Shown here piece by piece: positions 35,029-46,036 of a stretch of 64,000 nt of DNA. The notes beneath the pieces are model-generated. The model was not told where the DNA came from. It searched no databases and saw nothing but the letters and a program-made list of their open reading frames with translations. Position numbers and translations under genes: made by a program. Origin of the DNA: Camillea tinctor (Eukaryota > Ascomycota > Sordariomycetes > Xylariales > Xylariaceae); assembly GCA_022578605.1 (NCBI GenBank), contig MU394076.1, forward strand, positions 372,001 to 436,000, written 5' to 3'. Numbering within the stretch: the stretch's first letter is position 1; every line of letters starts with the position of its first letter.

Positions 35029-36978
35029 ATGGCGACAGGTACGTCTACTTACCTCGATTACCGTCATGCTACCGTCATCTCTAACCGAGACTCTTCTTTT
35101 CCTGCAGTTCGAGTGTGTGTCTGTGGTGATGAGGGCACCGGCAAGTCGAGCCTGATTGCTTCTCTGGTCAAGGACGTCTTTGTTAGCAACAAGATCCAAC
35201 CTGTCCTTCCCCAGATCACCATTCCGCCGAGCATTGGTACTCCCGAGAATGTGACTACCACTATCGTCGATACTTCGGCTCGCCCACAAGACCGGACCAC
35301 CTTGCGCAAGGAAATCCGCAAATCCAACGTCATCCTCCTTGTATACTCCGATCACTACAGCTATGAACGGGTCGCCTTGTTCTGGATGCCTTACTTCCGA
35401 TCCCTCGGCGTCAACGTTCCTGTAGTATTATGTGCCAACAAATCTGACCTGACCGACAACCCTACTCCCCACGTCGTCGAGGAGGAGATGTTACCTGTCA
35501 TGAACGAGTTCCGCGAGATTGATTCGTGCATACGGGCGAGCGCCAGAGAACACCAAAACGTAAACGAGACTTTCTTTTTATGTCAAAAAGCCGTTACTCA
35601 TCCTATTGCGCCCCTCTTCGACTATAAGGAAGGAAATCTAAAGCCGGCCTGTGTTTCGGCCCTGAAGAGGGTGTTTTATCTTTGCGACAAGGATCAAGAT
35701 GGCTATTTGAGTGACCGGGAGATCCAGGACTTCCAAGCAAAGTGCTTCGACAAACCTCTCACGGCAGAGGACTTAGATAACATCAAATTGTCGATTTCGA
35801 AATCCGTTCCTAGGTCGAATCTTGAAAAAGGGATCGACATGAGAGGCTGGCTTCAGCTGAATAAGATATATGCTGAAAAAGGCCGCCATGAGACCATCTG
35901 GATAATTCTTCGCAAATACCATTACAGTGACAGTTTAAGCTTGGCTGACAGCTTTATCCACCCTAAGTTCGAGGTCCCCGAGTATGGCTCTGCCGAGCTT
36001 AGTCCTCTGGGATATCGCTTCTTCATGGACCTCTTCTTACTATTTGACAAAGACAATGATGGTGGCCTGAATGACCAGGAGCTAACTGCTTTATTCGCTC
36101 CAACTCCAGGCCCGCCTCAGTCATGGGTAGAAGCTTCGTTCCCTTCCTCTACCGTCCGAAACGAGGCTGGTCATATTACTTTGCAAGGTTGGCTAGCTCA
36201 GTGGAGTATGACTACGTTTCTGGAGCCAAAAACGACTCTGGAATATCTCGCCTTGCTAGGATTTGAGCCTCCGAATGCCAGGGAAACATTAACGTCGGCA
36301 TTGAAGGTAACCAGACCACGAAAGAGAAGACGGCGTCCTGGCCGGGTCGAACGGAATGTGGTACTGTGTTATATACTAGGTGGAGCAGGGGCTGGAAAAT
36401 CGTCCCTACTAGATTCATTTCTCAACCGGCCTTTCGATGGCTTATACCATCCAACAATTAAACCTCGACGGGCCGTGAACAGTGTTGAGCTTCAGGGAGG
36501 GAAACAGTGTTATTTGATCCTTGAGGAGCTTGGAGAGCTTGAACCTGCTATACTAGAAAATCAAGCCAAACTCGATGCCTGTGACTTGATCTGTTACGCA
36601 TACGACTCGTCGGACCCTGACTCTTTTTCTCATATCGTCGATCTACGAAAGCGGTACCCACAGCTTGATGATCTACCTTCCATATACACTGCACTCAAGG
36701 CGGACAAGGATAAAACAACCCAGCGCAGTGAACTACAACCCGACCAGTACACTTCAAGGTTGATGATGGGTACTCCTGTTCACGTGAGCGTAACGTGGAA
36801 TAGTATTGGCGAGCTCTTCGTAGCCTTAGCTGAGGCAGCGACGAATCCAAGCACCGCATTCCCCAAGAGCGAAGAACCACCGCCTGATAGGACGAGCCTA
36901 TATCTCGCCCTTGCGGCGACTACATGTGCGGCAATGGCAGCTTTTATGATATGGAGGAGATCCACTAACGCGTTCTAA
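35029..36978 (+). CDS. gem1: Mitochondrial Rho GTPase Gem1 (Miro)
   Basis: Outer-membrane GTPase for mitochondrial distribution and ER-mitochondria contacts. Exons are 35029-35038 and 35108-36978, giving 626 residues. The first coding exon is only 10 nt; splicing gives [19 protein letters not shown], the standard N-terminus. GTPase 1 has P-loop [19 protein letters not shown] in place of DxxG, and NKSD. Two EF hands follow at about 195 ([12 protein letters not shown]) and 317 ([12 protein letters not shown]). GTPase 2 begins near 425 with [10 protein letters not shown] single membrane anchor near 599-617 ends in a short basic tail (WRRSTNAF). The 69-nt intron (GTACGT...CTGCAG) is a multiple of three and free of stops. 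An unspliced reading is therefore open and adds 23 residues, but it breaks the conserved start. Confidence 0.96.
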   Translation: MATGTSTYLDYRHATVISNRDSSFPAVRVCVCGDEGTGKSSLIASLVKDVFVSNKIQPVLPQITIPPSIGTPENVTTTIVDTSARPQDRTTLRKEIRKSNVILLVYSDHYSYERVALFWMPYFRSLGVNVPVVLCANKSDLTDNPTPHVVEEEMLPVMNEFREIDSCIRASAREHQNVNETFFLCQKAVTHPIAPLFDYKEGNLKPACVSALKRVFYLCDKDQDGYLSDREIQDFQAKCFDKPLTAEDLDNIKLSISKSVPRSNLEKGIDMRGWLQLNKIYAEKGRHETIWIILRKYHYSDSLSLADSFIHPKFEVPEYGSAELSPLGYRFFMDLFLLFDKDNDGGLNDQELTALFAPTPGPPQSWVEASFPSSTVRNEAGHITLQGWLAQWSMTTFLEPKTTLEYLALLGFEPPNARETLTSALKVTRPRKRRRRPGRVERNVVLCYILGGAGAGKSSLLDSFLNRPFDGLYHPTIKPRRAVNSVELQGGKQCYLILEELGELEPAILENQAKLDACDLICYAYDSSDPDSFSHIVDLRKRYPQLDDLPSIYTALKADKDKTTQRSELQPDQYTSRLMMGTPVHVSVTWNSIGELFVALAEAATNPSTAFPKSEEPPPDRTSLYLALAATTCAAMAAFMIWRRSTNAF

Positions 36979-38069
36979 TAACGGCTATCTCATTTGACAA
37001 AACAACTTTCGTTGCTCATTCTCTTTTTTTCTTTGTCCCACATTACATTGCATTAGGAGGCGCATAGAGACTTCACACACTTCAAGAGATCAACTCTTCC
37101 TATTTTTTCTTTCCTCTTTTTGTACATGGGACATCACATTCCTATTACTACCCTGATTATGATACCCATCCCCTAGTATTCTACATCATATACACACTAC
37201 AAAATGTATTCATTTACTAGTCAAAACAATTTAATTATCTCATTACCTGGCACTGCGGTTATGGAAATCCCCCCTTCCCTGTCTTCTGGGAGTGTCATGA
37301 GGCGGCTTATGTTATTTCATTGACTCTATGGGGCCCTGGGTCTCTAACAAGCAAATATGGACAAGTATTTCTCTATTACCCAGTTCCATCATGGGGAATA
37401 TGTTAATTCGGTATGTTATATACCTGCCTAAATAACTATCATTAATCTTTCGATATATAAAAGCCCTGGTCGAACATAGGAGCCCCCACCCGAAAGCCAA
37501 CCGGCATCCACGATACCGGGCCGGAAGGGGTCGCGAGTCCAAACTAGACCGGGCCATTCCCGAGACCCGCTCCTGGGACTAGCACACACCAGCAAATACA
37601 CTGATACACAGTAATCATGTCGCGACAAGGTCCACAAGAGTGGACCATGGAGCTGGCAAAAACACGATTAATGACTGATAACGCCATGAGATGACACGAG
37701 TCGGATGCCTTTCACAATTGCCGAGGTTCAGAATATGTACTTAGTTTAGATAGACCCCGGGCGGCTTTGCCAATTTCAAAAAAAAAAAAAAAAAACCCCC
37801 TTTTGTTTTGACCTTCATTCTTTTATCATTCGACCGAAATACATCAGAAATATCTCATCCTCTGGATATTTTTGTTGGAAAGAGAAAAAATAAAGAATTC
37901 CATCACGTTTTTTTTTCGCGCTCACCTTGAGTTGGTTGCGATTATCATCTCCAAACCTTCCCCCTTTTTTCTTCTTCTCCAACTTACCTACCCCAATCGC
38001 AAAACACTACCCCCCAAGTCTCTCAAATATATCATTTACGCTATTTCTATAAACCATAACAAGCAAACA
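36979..38069. other. Intergenic region, 3' of gem1 and promoter of the peroxidase
   Basis: AT-rich DNA with a poly-A run followed by poly-C at about 37779-37800. A CT-rich leader precedes the start codon at 38070. No additional gene is supported; the ORF at 37312-37557 (-) lacks motifs. Confidence 0.45.
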
Positions 38070-39029
38070 ATGGCGCCGCCACCAGCCGCCCCGACCCCGG
38101 CGCAGCTCGAGGAAGTCAAGTCGGCCGTGCGCGCGCTCCTGCGGCAGCCGGACTACGACGACGGCTCGGCGGGCCCCGTGCTGGTGCGCCTCGCGTGGCA
38201 CGCCGCCGGGACGTACTGCGCCGCCACGCGCACCGGCGGCTCCAACGGCGCGGGCATGCGGTACGAGGCCGAGGGCGGCGACCCGGCCAACGCGGGGCTG
38301 CAGCACGCGCGCGCCTTCCTCGAGCCCCTCAAAGCGCGCTTCCCCTGGATCACGTACGCGGACCTGTGGACCCTGGCCGCCGTCGTCGCCATCCGGGAGA
38401 TGGGCGGGCCCGAGGTGGCGTGGCGCGGCGGACGCACGGATTTCGCCGACGAGAGGAGCGTCCCGCCGCGGGGGCGATTGCCGGACGGCGCCCAGGGGGC
38501 CGCGCACTTGAGGGCGGTCTTCGGACGCATGGGCTTCGGGGACCAGGAGATCGTGGCCCTGTCCGGCGCGCATAACCTGGGCCGCTGCCACAAGGACCGC
38601 TCCGGCTTCGAGGGCAAGTGGGTTAACAACCCGACGCGCTTCTCGAACCAGTATTTCCGGCTGCTGCGCGCGCACGATTGGAAGCGCAAGCGCTTGGATA
38701 ACGGGGTGGAGCAGTTCGTGTACGTGGAGGAGGGGGAGGAGGGGGAAGAGGAGGAGAAGCCCGAGGAGCTTATGATGCTGCCGACGGATATGTCGCTGCT
38801 GGAGGATGAGAAGTTCCGCCCTTGGGTCGAGAGGTACGCCGAGGATAAGGAGCTGTTCTTCGCGGACTTTGCGAAGGTGTTCGCGAAGCTGCTGGAGCTG
38901 GGCTTGCGCCGTGACGCGGCTGGGAATGTGATTAATGAGGAGAATGTCACGGATGGGTATAAGAGCGCGCCGAAGAAGAGCGATGCGCCTGGAGCGCCGC
39001 GGGACGGGAAGGTCGCTGCGAAGCTGTAG
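38070..39029 (+). CDS. Cytochrome c peroxidase-type class I haem peroxidase, cytosolic form
   Basis: Reduces H2O2, with cytochrome c as the usual donor in this family. Intronless, 319 residues, no mitochondrial presequence. The start ATG at 38070 follows an A-rich leader; the frame is open further up only from TTG. The distal haem pocket is [13 protein letters not shown] with Arg40, Trp43 and His44. The proximal motif is [12 protein letters not shown] with His168. A Trp equivalent to yeast CCP Trp191 is plausible in [32 protein letters not shown] near the C-terminus is also typical. Odd features are an acidic insert at about 219-233 ([14 protein letters not shown]) just before MMLPTD, and much higher GC than its surroundings, especially at third positions. 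The high GC also produces long antisense ORFs, which are not genes. It may act on cytosolic peroxide rather than in mitochondria (inference). Confidence 0.92.
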   Translation: MAPPPAAPTPAQLEEVKSAVRALLRQPDYDDGSAGPVLVRLAWHAAGTYCAATRTGGSNGAGMRYEAEGGDPANAGLQHARAFLEPLKARFPWITYADLWTLAAVVAIREMGGPEVAWRGGRTDFADERSVPPRGRLPDGAQGAAHLRAVFGRMGFGDQEIVALSGAHNLGRCHKDRSGFEGKWVNNPTRFSNQYFRLLRAHDWKRKRLDNGVEQFVYVEEGEEGEEEEKPEELMMLPTDMSLLEDEKFRPWVERYAEDKELFFADFAKVFAKLLELGLRRDAAGNVINEENVTDGYKSAPKKSDAPGAPRDGKVAAKL

Positions 39030-39398
39030 GAGTTGTTTAGCGGTAATAGATGGAATGAAACTAGATAATTGGGAGAGGGTAAAGGGAAAGAAGCGGTTTG
39101 CACTTAAAAGATATCTAACCTAGATGATAGACAGGCAACCCGCGTTTACAGATAGGGGGGTAGATGGATAGATACTCTCTTCTTCTTTTTTTTGGTAGAG
39201 ATTAGGATAGTCATGGCATTAGAGTTAGACGAGCGACGCATATAGAGCGTAGAACAGATACCTAGAGAGCAGGAGAAAGCCATAATTGGATTGAATAAAG
39301 CTATGCATCTCATCATAAGAACATGCTTCTTTATTATTGATGATTATGACTCTTATCTCTTCTTCCTTTTTTCTCATTCTTCATCCTAACACGGGCTA
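39030..39398. other. Short region between convergent genes
   Basis: The 3' flanks of the peroxidase (+) and nse2 (-). AT-rich, with a T-run near 39186-39193. Nothing else is seen. Confidence 0.45.
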
Positions 39399-40749
39399 CT
39401 AATCTCCGATACTATTTTCAATGTTCTCAATCAACTCACGGCCTCTATCTCTACCCCTACTCGACTTGACCTGCCTGTGCTTGGTCATCTGCATCGATAC
39501 ATCAGCGTCATCCACGCCGGTAACATCTGCACCACTGCCATCATCGTCATCGTCGTCATCTTCAACGTCATATCTTGAGTTGCTAGCTTGTGCTCGCTGG
39601 ATTTTGCGCAGCATAACTTGGTCGGCGTAGAAATCGTCTTTGGAAACTTCCTGTGTGTTTGGTAAGTATATCAAGTTAGCAGGATGGACCGAACACGGGG
39701 TAAACGAGAAAAGGGAATGGAAGAAAGGGGTAAAAGGGGCAGGGGGTTGGCTCTGTCACACATACCTTGCTACATCCTGTCTGCGGACATTGCGCTTGCT
39801 GCTCTGGCTGGCTCTTGAGGAACTCTAGGATCGCCGCCTTTTCAAATGTGTGCTTGCATTTGCGACTTGTATAGGGATCCTGCATCACAACCATGGACAA
39901 CGGGCAGTGGATGCTAATGTGTTCCTCGGCCACAACCAGGTCCTCGTCCTCGTCATCCTCATTATTGTTTCTACCACCACCGCCCTGGGTGAACCACTTC
40001 GACGCGTCCGGCAGCGGTTTCCCATCTGCGCCGTGCACAGCATCGTGCCACATCCCTTTGAACCCAACATAGTCGTTATTCAACCCGTAACGTTCGTACA
40101 GCGTCCTGGTAGCGTAATCCTCTGCTGCCCGGGCTTTAGCATCCTTCAAAATGCGCAATGGGCCCGTAACATCATCCGCCGGGTCGGCCATATCCTCGTC
40201 GTCATCATCGTTATCGCCCTGTCCTTCTTGCCGTCTCCTCGCTGCGTTCGCACTCTCTACTTCCACCCTGTTCACCATCTCCTGCAGCGCCGTGCGCTCG
40301 TCCTCGAGCTCGATCTTAAGATCGATCACATCCCGAACGGCGAGGTCGCACTGCTCTGTCAACCCGGGCACCTCGTCCTTCAGCAGCAGCAGCGCTTTCT
40401 CCTCCGCGCGCTCGCGGTCCCCCTTCTCCTTCTCGTCTCCGCGCTTCTCCCGTATTACCCGCAGCGTCTCCCGCCGCTTTACGTGCTTGTCGTTTATGTC
40501 GCGCACGCTGTTGGTTAGTAGTGTGATGGACTGTCGCAGGTGCTCCTCGTACTTCTTCGTGTCCCGCTCGGTGGTTAGCAGACGCGCGAGGGCGTTGCGG
40601 GAGGAGATGTCGAGGGGAAAGGACGGGGGCTCGTACTCGGGAAGCTGGGCGGGTCCGCGGTTTGGTGTGCCGGAGGTAGCGCGCGAGGAGGCGCCATGCC
40701 GTGCGCGATTGCGTTCGGAGCCAGTGAGGAGCCTATTTCGGCTTGACAT
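39399..40749 (-). CDS. nse2: SUMO E3 ligase Nse2/Mms21 of the SMC5-SMC6 complex
   Basis: Exons are 40749-39766 and 39650-39399, with a 115-nt intron and 411 residues. The join completes the SP-RING: SIHCPLSMVVMQDPYTSRKC, then KHTFEKAAILEFLKSQPEQQ, then CPQTGCSKEVSKDDFYAD. This gives the expected Cys/Cys-His/Cys-Cys pattern with a conserved CPL start. The N-terminal half is a long charged coiled coil (about 60-185: TKKYEEHLRQSITLLTNSVRD ... RVIREKRGDEKEKGDRERAEE), as expected for docking on the SMC5 arm. Acidic stretches occur at about 195-205 (DNDDDDEDMADPADD) and in the tail (DVEDDDDDDDGSGAD). The family acts in the nucleus in recombination repair. The intron interrupts the RING, so an unspliced transcript would lack the last zinc-binding and helical part. 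Confidence 0.93.
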
Positions 40750-41943
40750 ATTGTGTGGATTTGCTGGTGATACTGTTGGTTGGTCGATTGGTGGTTATAA
40801 TAGTATATATAGTAAGGTCAAGTTGTTTCTTCTTCTCTTCTTCCTCTTCTGCTTCGTTCCTGTAATTGCTAAGATGTGTATGAGCAGAGACAGCTCTCGT
40901 TCTCTCGTATGCGATGCAATGGCAGGAAGTGGTCAATTGGTGTTGAATTTGGTAGGTATTTAGGTTATAAAGTCAGGATTAGATAGTAGGGTAAGTAACT
41001 TAAATATTTTAAAAAAAGAAAAAAAAGAAAAAAAAAGGTTAAACGCGTCTTCTCCCTACGCGTTGAGGGGTTCTCTGCGATAAGAGGGGCCTTATCAACG
41101 CTAATTCTCGGCTATTACGATATGCAACATCACACCGACTAGGTACCAAGTTAGGTAGGTTATGTACGTATGCAGGTATGTAAGGCGCATTCCCCAAGCA
41201 CTCCGTACATATTTCCTGCATCACATGCCTACAAGTAGCCCGTCATCGTGCATCGTCAATCTGACAAAGATGATGGGATGGATGGTACGGTGCTTACCTA
41301 TATTTACCTACAGCTGACTGTGTGACATACGAGCAGTGGTCCGTATGATGAGGGGTTTATCCAACATAGTGAGAACATAGTGAGAACATACCTAGTGAGA
41401 TAGGTCCGGCTTCTATATGCTAGCCTTGCTAAGTTTTGCAAAGTAAATGGGCACAAGTAGCCTACCTTGTGCAGCCCTCATTCACATACATGTCTCCAAT
41501 CGGCAGGGTGGTGGTGCATTGAAAGCCTTTTAGATTTGGAAATGCAGAAGAAGCAGGTTCTTATTTTAGATCAATATCTGCCCTTCCATGAACACCCCTC
41601 TCCTACATGTGCTATTGCTACAGTTAGTAGTATTTCTGTAGAAAATACTAGCCCGGTGTAGTGGGTATACTGATAATAATATTCGACATTGGAGAATACA
41701 TTTATGGTTGCATATTCGTGCGTTTCTCATAACAGCGTTATCATATTATAAATTACCATAACTTGGGCTCGTCTCCGACACTATGCTGAGTTGTCCCGGG
41801 CAAAGCACCCATGACCATATCCACCCTCCTCCTTGATGTAAAGTAGTAACGTCAAACAGACCCTCAGTATTAGTAGTAGTAGTAGCAGTAGTAATAATAG
41901 TCATCGTCATACGTCGTAAAAAAAAAAACCCCAGCAAGCGACC
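40750..41943. other. Intergenic region 5' of nse2
   Basis: Holds the nse2 promoter. An 11-bp direct repeat (ACATAGTGAGA twice, 41364-41385) and a GTA-type microsatellite at about 41867-41897 are visible. No supported gene. Confidence 0.45.
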
Positions 41944-43173
41944 TTAATCCAAGTCCTCTGAGTCCAAGTCCCCGTAGTCGCTCTCACTTATCCTTGCGTC
42001 GTGTCCCGTCATTTTATCGTGAATATCGTACAGCGCCTTGAGCCACATGTCTAACATAGCTTCCATGGCACCCTTCTGGTCTTTTCCTAGTTGCATCTCG
42101 CGAACCTGGTCCCGCAGCTTCTCATAAGCTTCTATCATGACCCATATTTGGAGTGCTGAAGTCTCTGTGCCAGGGCGCTGCAGAGATCCCGCCGCTGCCG
42201 ATGACAGTTCCCGGGTCAGGAGATCGAGACATATCTGCAAGCCTGGGCTGTCGGGTGTCTTGACTGGCGAGGGTGGTAACTCTAGCTGCCGGAAATCGCT
42301 GTGAGGCGCCAAGCGTGGGTCTGTCGAAAATGAGACAGGTTTAAAATAAATTGCGTCTTCCTCGAAAGCCACCAGAGTTCCGTCGTCGGATCTAGGGGAC
42401 TCCGTCATGGGTGGAGTGTCCGGAACCTTCTCCTCAGGTCGCACGGGCGCATCACTGTGGCCGTGCCCGTAGCCGATCTCCGGCAGGTCTGCGTTGTCGT
42501 TGAAGCTTTCTTCCATACGCAGGGGGGAGGGCAGAAGGGCTGGCTCGTCCGGCGTGGTGCAGCGAGACTCGAGTAGCGCTCTGTATGACTCGGCGATGAG
42601 CTCAACGCTCGAAACCTTGGTCACTGTATTGTGATCCCGCCCTGGGGGGCATTCGAGTTGGCCAATACGGAACACGGGCGTTTTTGCGTATCTTCTCATC
42701 ATTGAGCTGTTGAGTGACGGAACCGAGGAAGGAAAGCTGCCGGCCTGGCTTGGGGGTTTTCTTGCTTTCTCGTGCTCGACACTGAGGTGCGCAAGCTCGG
42801 GAATGATACTGGTCTGGTATGACCGGGGTTTTGAACGGAGGGGTTCTGTAAATCGCACAGCAGGCTCTGCGGAGCTGAGATAACCACTGTTCTGAAATTG
42901 ATCCAGCCATTTGCCATCATCCAGATCAGATGGTAACGGTAGACGTGGTTGGGCCGGAGGCGATGCCTCATGCCTGGTGAACCTGTTGGGTTGGAAAGCA
43001 TCATTATTAAAGTTCTGGCCTTTGACCTCGGCGGCGTGACTAGAGAGGTAATTTCGGTGGTGGTGTGAAGAGAACTTTTGAAGTTTTCTCCTTAACCTCT
43101 TGCCTTCTGGCTTTGCCACTGGGCAAGCTGTCAGTGACGGGCCACTATATCGATCCATTACCACGCCAGTCAT
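41944..43173 (-). CDS. Conserved-looking fungal protein of unknown function
   Basis: Single exon, 409 residues, ATG at 43173. The N-terminus is basic (GKRLRRKLQKFSSHHHR). The middle (about 60-300) is Pro/Ser-rich and disordered-looking. The C-terminal 110 residues are ordered and helical: SPGLQICLDLLTRELSSAAAG, SALQIWVMIEAYEKLRDQVREM, and KGAMEAMLDMWLKALYDIHDKM. An acidic tail (SDYGDLDSEDLD) follows. That helical block resembles a conserved filamentous-ascomycete domain without assigned function, from memory only. No signal peptide or membrane segment is seen. Ordered composition, good length and an ATG start support a real gene; no function is claimed. Confidence 0.8.
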   Translation of the reverse strand: MTGVVMDRYSGPSLTACPVAKPEGKRLRRKLQKFSSHHHRNYLSSHAAEVKGQNFNNDAFQPNRFTRHEASPPAQPRLPLPSDLDDGKWLDQFQNSGYLSSAEPAVRFTEPLRSKPRSYQTSIIPELAHLSVEHEKARKPPSQAGSFPSSVPSLNSSMMRRYAKTPVFRIGQLECPPGRDHNTVTKVSSVELIAESYRALLESRCTTPDEPALLPSPLRMEESFNDNADLPEIGYGHGHSDAPVRPEEKVPDTPPMTESPRSDDGTLVAFEEDAIYFKPVSFSTDPRLAPHSDFRQLELPPSPVKTPDSPGLQICLDLLTRELSSAAAGSLQRPGTETSALQIWVMIEAYEKLRDQVREMQLGKDQKGAMEAMLDMWLKALYDIHDKMTGHDARISESDYGDLDSEDLD

Positions 43174-44980
43174 GTTAGTGGTATAGACGCACGCAATATG
43201 AGTCGCAAGAAGAATAAGAAATAGTTCCGGTTAACAAAATAGAGCCTTGAAAGGGGAGAGAAATAATAGGTATAGTGAGATGGGTTTCTCTGTTATTTTT
43301 TTTTCAGCAGATGACGTTAGCAGCACTTATTGACGTATCGTGGAATGGGTACATACAACCAGGCCAATACGAAAACAGGATTTTTTTCACAGCCCCCAAA
43401 AAAGCACCCAGCAAGGAATGGCTGGCCTACATATATGAATGTTGGGTTGTACCAACAATGGCGACGCCTACCTATGCAAGGCCAACTGGCGGTCGTGATG
43501 GTGATGGGTCCCTGCAACCATAACGACTAGTCGAACCCAATTTTTTATAAATAAATAAATAAGATAAAGGTAAGGTGATGGTGGTATTACGGTCAAGAGA
43601 GTCGAGAACTAAACCCATGGCGATCGGGCAAGCTCAAAGGGTTGCAGGTCGCCATCCGTGGGGGAGCTAAGGCTAGGTGTTGCTATATTAGTTACCGTGA
43701 CGGAGCCGTCCGACTCAATAGATATAAGGCTAGCAATGCCTTGCTATGTAGTGCGCGCATTTGTATCCATGACAGATGAACAAGCACCATCCGGCGTGCC
43801 GGGTACGGCATATAGGAGATGGGGTTTGCCTTTAATATAAGTGGCTGCTTGTTTATTTATTTATTTTCTATATTACGCATAGACTTAGGTATGTTAATGC
43901 ATCCTAAAGTCAGGTTGATATGAAAAGAAAAGACAAAACACCAGATCCAGGTTTTTTTGGTTAAACAAAGACAACGAAAAGGAGAAAGGAAGAGCGGGGA
44001 TGGGGGGAAAGAAAAAGGTGGGAGGGTTGTTGTTCGTTTGACATGCAAGAAATAATCACGACCAGGTAGGCAAACCCCATTCGGAAGATTCCCTGGTCCA
44101 CGATTGGTCTGATGTTACTTGATCCACCCTCGTGTCCGTAATCCTTGCAGAACTCCAGAACTGATAGACTCTATTCCGACCCACTCGACCTATCCTTCTA
44201 TCCTTCGCCAGGTTAGCACTTTAATTCAACTCTTAACTCTAATCATCGCATCTCTTTCGTATAGCTTTAGTTGTTATAGTTTGGTGTTAGTGGAACTACG
44301 TCTATCCTCAGACGACCCAATCAGAAAAGGTAACGCTTCGTGAGCTGCGGCTGTTTGCATCGCTAGTTCGGGACTATAGGACTAGCAAATCGTCAGACTA
44401 CACATAGGAAAAATGCTTGAGCTCGAGTTACATCAACGAAAACGAGTACCTGCTTCTCGATCGATCGGTATGACCGGCGTGGATAGACAAACCCTACATA
44501 AATCACCAATACTCAACAATACCTACCATATCGATGTTTACTTGTTAGGCGTGATTGGTTAGTCTAGTCCACTGCTGCACATATGGCTTATCACCTAATT
44601 CAGGGCGTAGAACCACTCTTTATACAGTTTATGGTCCAGGCATATAATCTTTTAATCTAGCAAGGATCTCCTATCTCGATATTCTTGAGCAAGCGACATC
44701 TTTCGATAATGCAGAAGGACTTAAAGTAACAACTAAAAACCCGGGGTTCAGAAACAAAAAAAAATTGAAACAAGACATCTCTTTGAAATTTTAAATGTTC
44801 TGTGATGCTCTCTCAAGTGGATCGACGACTAGAGATCGAAAGGCTTGTTGCAGTTTCACATCCTCCTTTGAGTCATTTATAACGTTAAACTGGCCCTCAA
44901 GGCATCTAATCACGACCTAAAAAGAAGATTGAGTCAGTTATTGCTGGAGGCCAAAATGGTGTGAGGGCGTTGACAACGCC
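43174..44980. other. Intergenic region
   Basis: No supported gene. Overlapping frames on both strands at 43275-43530 reflect one low-stop stretch and carry no motif. A/G-rich runs occur around 43975-44030. Confidence 0.4.
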
Positions 44981-45970
44981 ATGCTGTGTATGATGATCCA
45001 TGAGTTCTTGGAGAAAAGTGAATCAAGACTAGTCTTTCATACACGGTATGAGATAACAAGTCAAGAGGAGGAAATAATCTTTATGTCGACGTGCAATAAG
45101 CTGGAACGTAACCTGCGCCAGGCTTTGGGGAAATGGTCAGGACCGGGACCAGAAAGGCAACGGGACAGATTAGAGGCAGATGTCTATCACGATTGGCAGT
45201 GCTTCCAGGGACTCCCATCAGGGAATGGGTTACAGAAACTGCTACTATTCGAACTACTAAGGCTTCAGAATAGCCCACAAAGATTAATAGCATACACCAT
45301 ACTAGGGCAGGAACCAGAGCCAGGGGAGCAACCTCTGAAACACCATGAACAACAATTAGGAGTGCAACTAGTATTACAATATCGCCTGAGACAGATGTTA
45401 TTGCATGAGCTTGAGAAGACCATGCGTTGCGAGCTAGAGGAAAGGTTGGGCTTGCCGAAGTTGAAGAGTAAGACCGGGGAGGCACCTCAAGATGAGCTAC
45501 AGCAAATCCTGCACCGGAGACTATGTCAGGCATTGGAATGCGAGCGGTCACCAGCCTGGCTAATGAATGATCCATGGGTGATAGAGCGTCCATCGCCATA
45601 TATGCGGCGGAGTGATGCTCGAAAATGGATCAATAAAGCCGGTTTCGTATTTACCCCAGAGTCAGTGTTGGGGCCAAAACTGGAAGAGATTATAGACACA
45701 AAGTACAGGTATCTCATACACAAGACCATAGAACGCGCACTAGACAATTTGTGGCAGTTAGAGGGAGGAGGCTTCAAAGAAGATCAACACGAGACAGATG
45801 GGGAGCTGCTCATCAGGCTGGTGTCACACGAGAAGTCACAACTTCAGCGCGTAGAGGACCGGTTGCTATTACACGGAAGGGACATTTCGTCCAACACGGA
45901 GTATTTTTCGAGCATCGGCAGGCTGTATCGCATAAGTGTAGGTGCACCTATGAAGCTTCCACCAATATAA
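44981..45970 (+). CDS. Orphan protein of unknown function, helix-rich
   Basis: Intronless ATG-initiated frame of 329 residues, long for AT-rich DNA. The product is rich in Leu, Glu, Gln and Arg and probably mostly helical (QKLLLFELLRLQNSPQRLI, LQYRLRQMLLHELEKTMRCE, ELEERLGLPKLK). It has a more ordered segment around NDPWVIERPSPYMRRSDARK. I recognise no domain, signal peptide or membrane segment. The stop codon lies inside the left arm of a strong 26-bp inverted repeat, which may mean the C-terminus was created or altered by an insertion or rearrangement. It lies upstream of the peptide-precursor locus, but nothing links it functionally. Confidence 0.55.
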   Translation: MLCMMIHEFLEKSESRLVFHTRYEITSQEEEIIFMSTCNKLERNLRQALGKWSGPGPERQRDRLEADVYHDWQCFQGLPSGNGLQKLLLFELLRLQNSPQRLIAYTILGQEPEPGEQPLKHHEQQLGVQLVLQYRLRQMLLHELEKTMRCELEERLGLPKLKSKTGEAPQDELQQILHRRLCQALECERSPAWLMNDPWVIERPSPYMRRSDARKWINKAGFVFTPESVLGPKLEEIIDTKYRYLIHKTIERALDNLWQLEGGGFKEDQHETDGELLIRLVSHEKSQLQRVEDRLLLHGRDISSNTEYFSSIGRLYRISVGAPMKLPPI

Positions 45971-46036
45971 TATAAAGAACTATAGTAGTTAATGCGCGCG
46001 CACTGATTATTATAGTTCTTTATATTATGTTGGTGG
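45959..46036. repeat. 26-bp inverted repeat (78-nt foldback) at the end of the orphan gene
   Basis: Arms 45959-45984 and 46011-46036 are inverted copies differing at one position (25 of 26). The loop is 26 nt and contains GCGCGCGC. Weaker symmetry continues about 14 bp outward on both sides. The left arm contains the orphan gene's last three codons and stop. It could be a transcription-end hairpin, a foldback element or a small inverted duplication. Confidence 0.85.

Noticed and set aside
38153..39103. Long antisense frames (316 and 222 residues) over the peroxidase gene
   Set aside because: They arise from the high GC content of the real gene on the other strand and show no family motif.
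40151..40963. 270-residue Ser-rich plus-strand frame
   Set aside because: It is the antisense shadow of the nse2 coiled-coil exon.
43490..43530. Possible tRNA-like GGTTCGA box on the minus strand
   Set aside because: There is no matching A box or acceptor stem around it, so no cloverleaf can be drawn.
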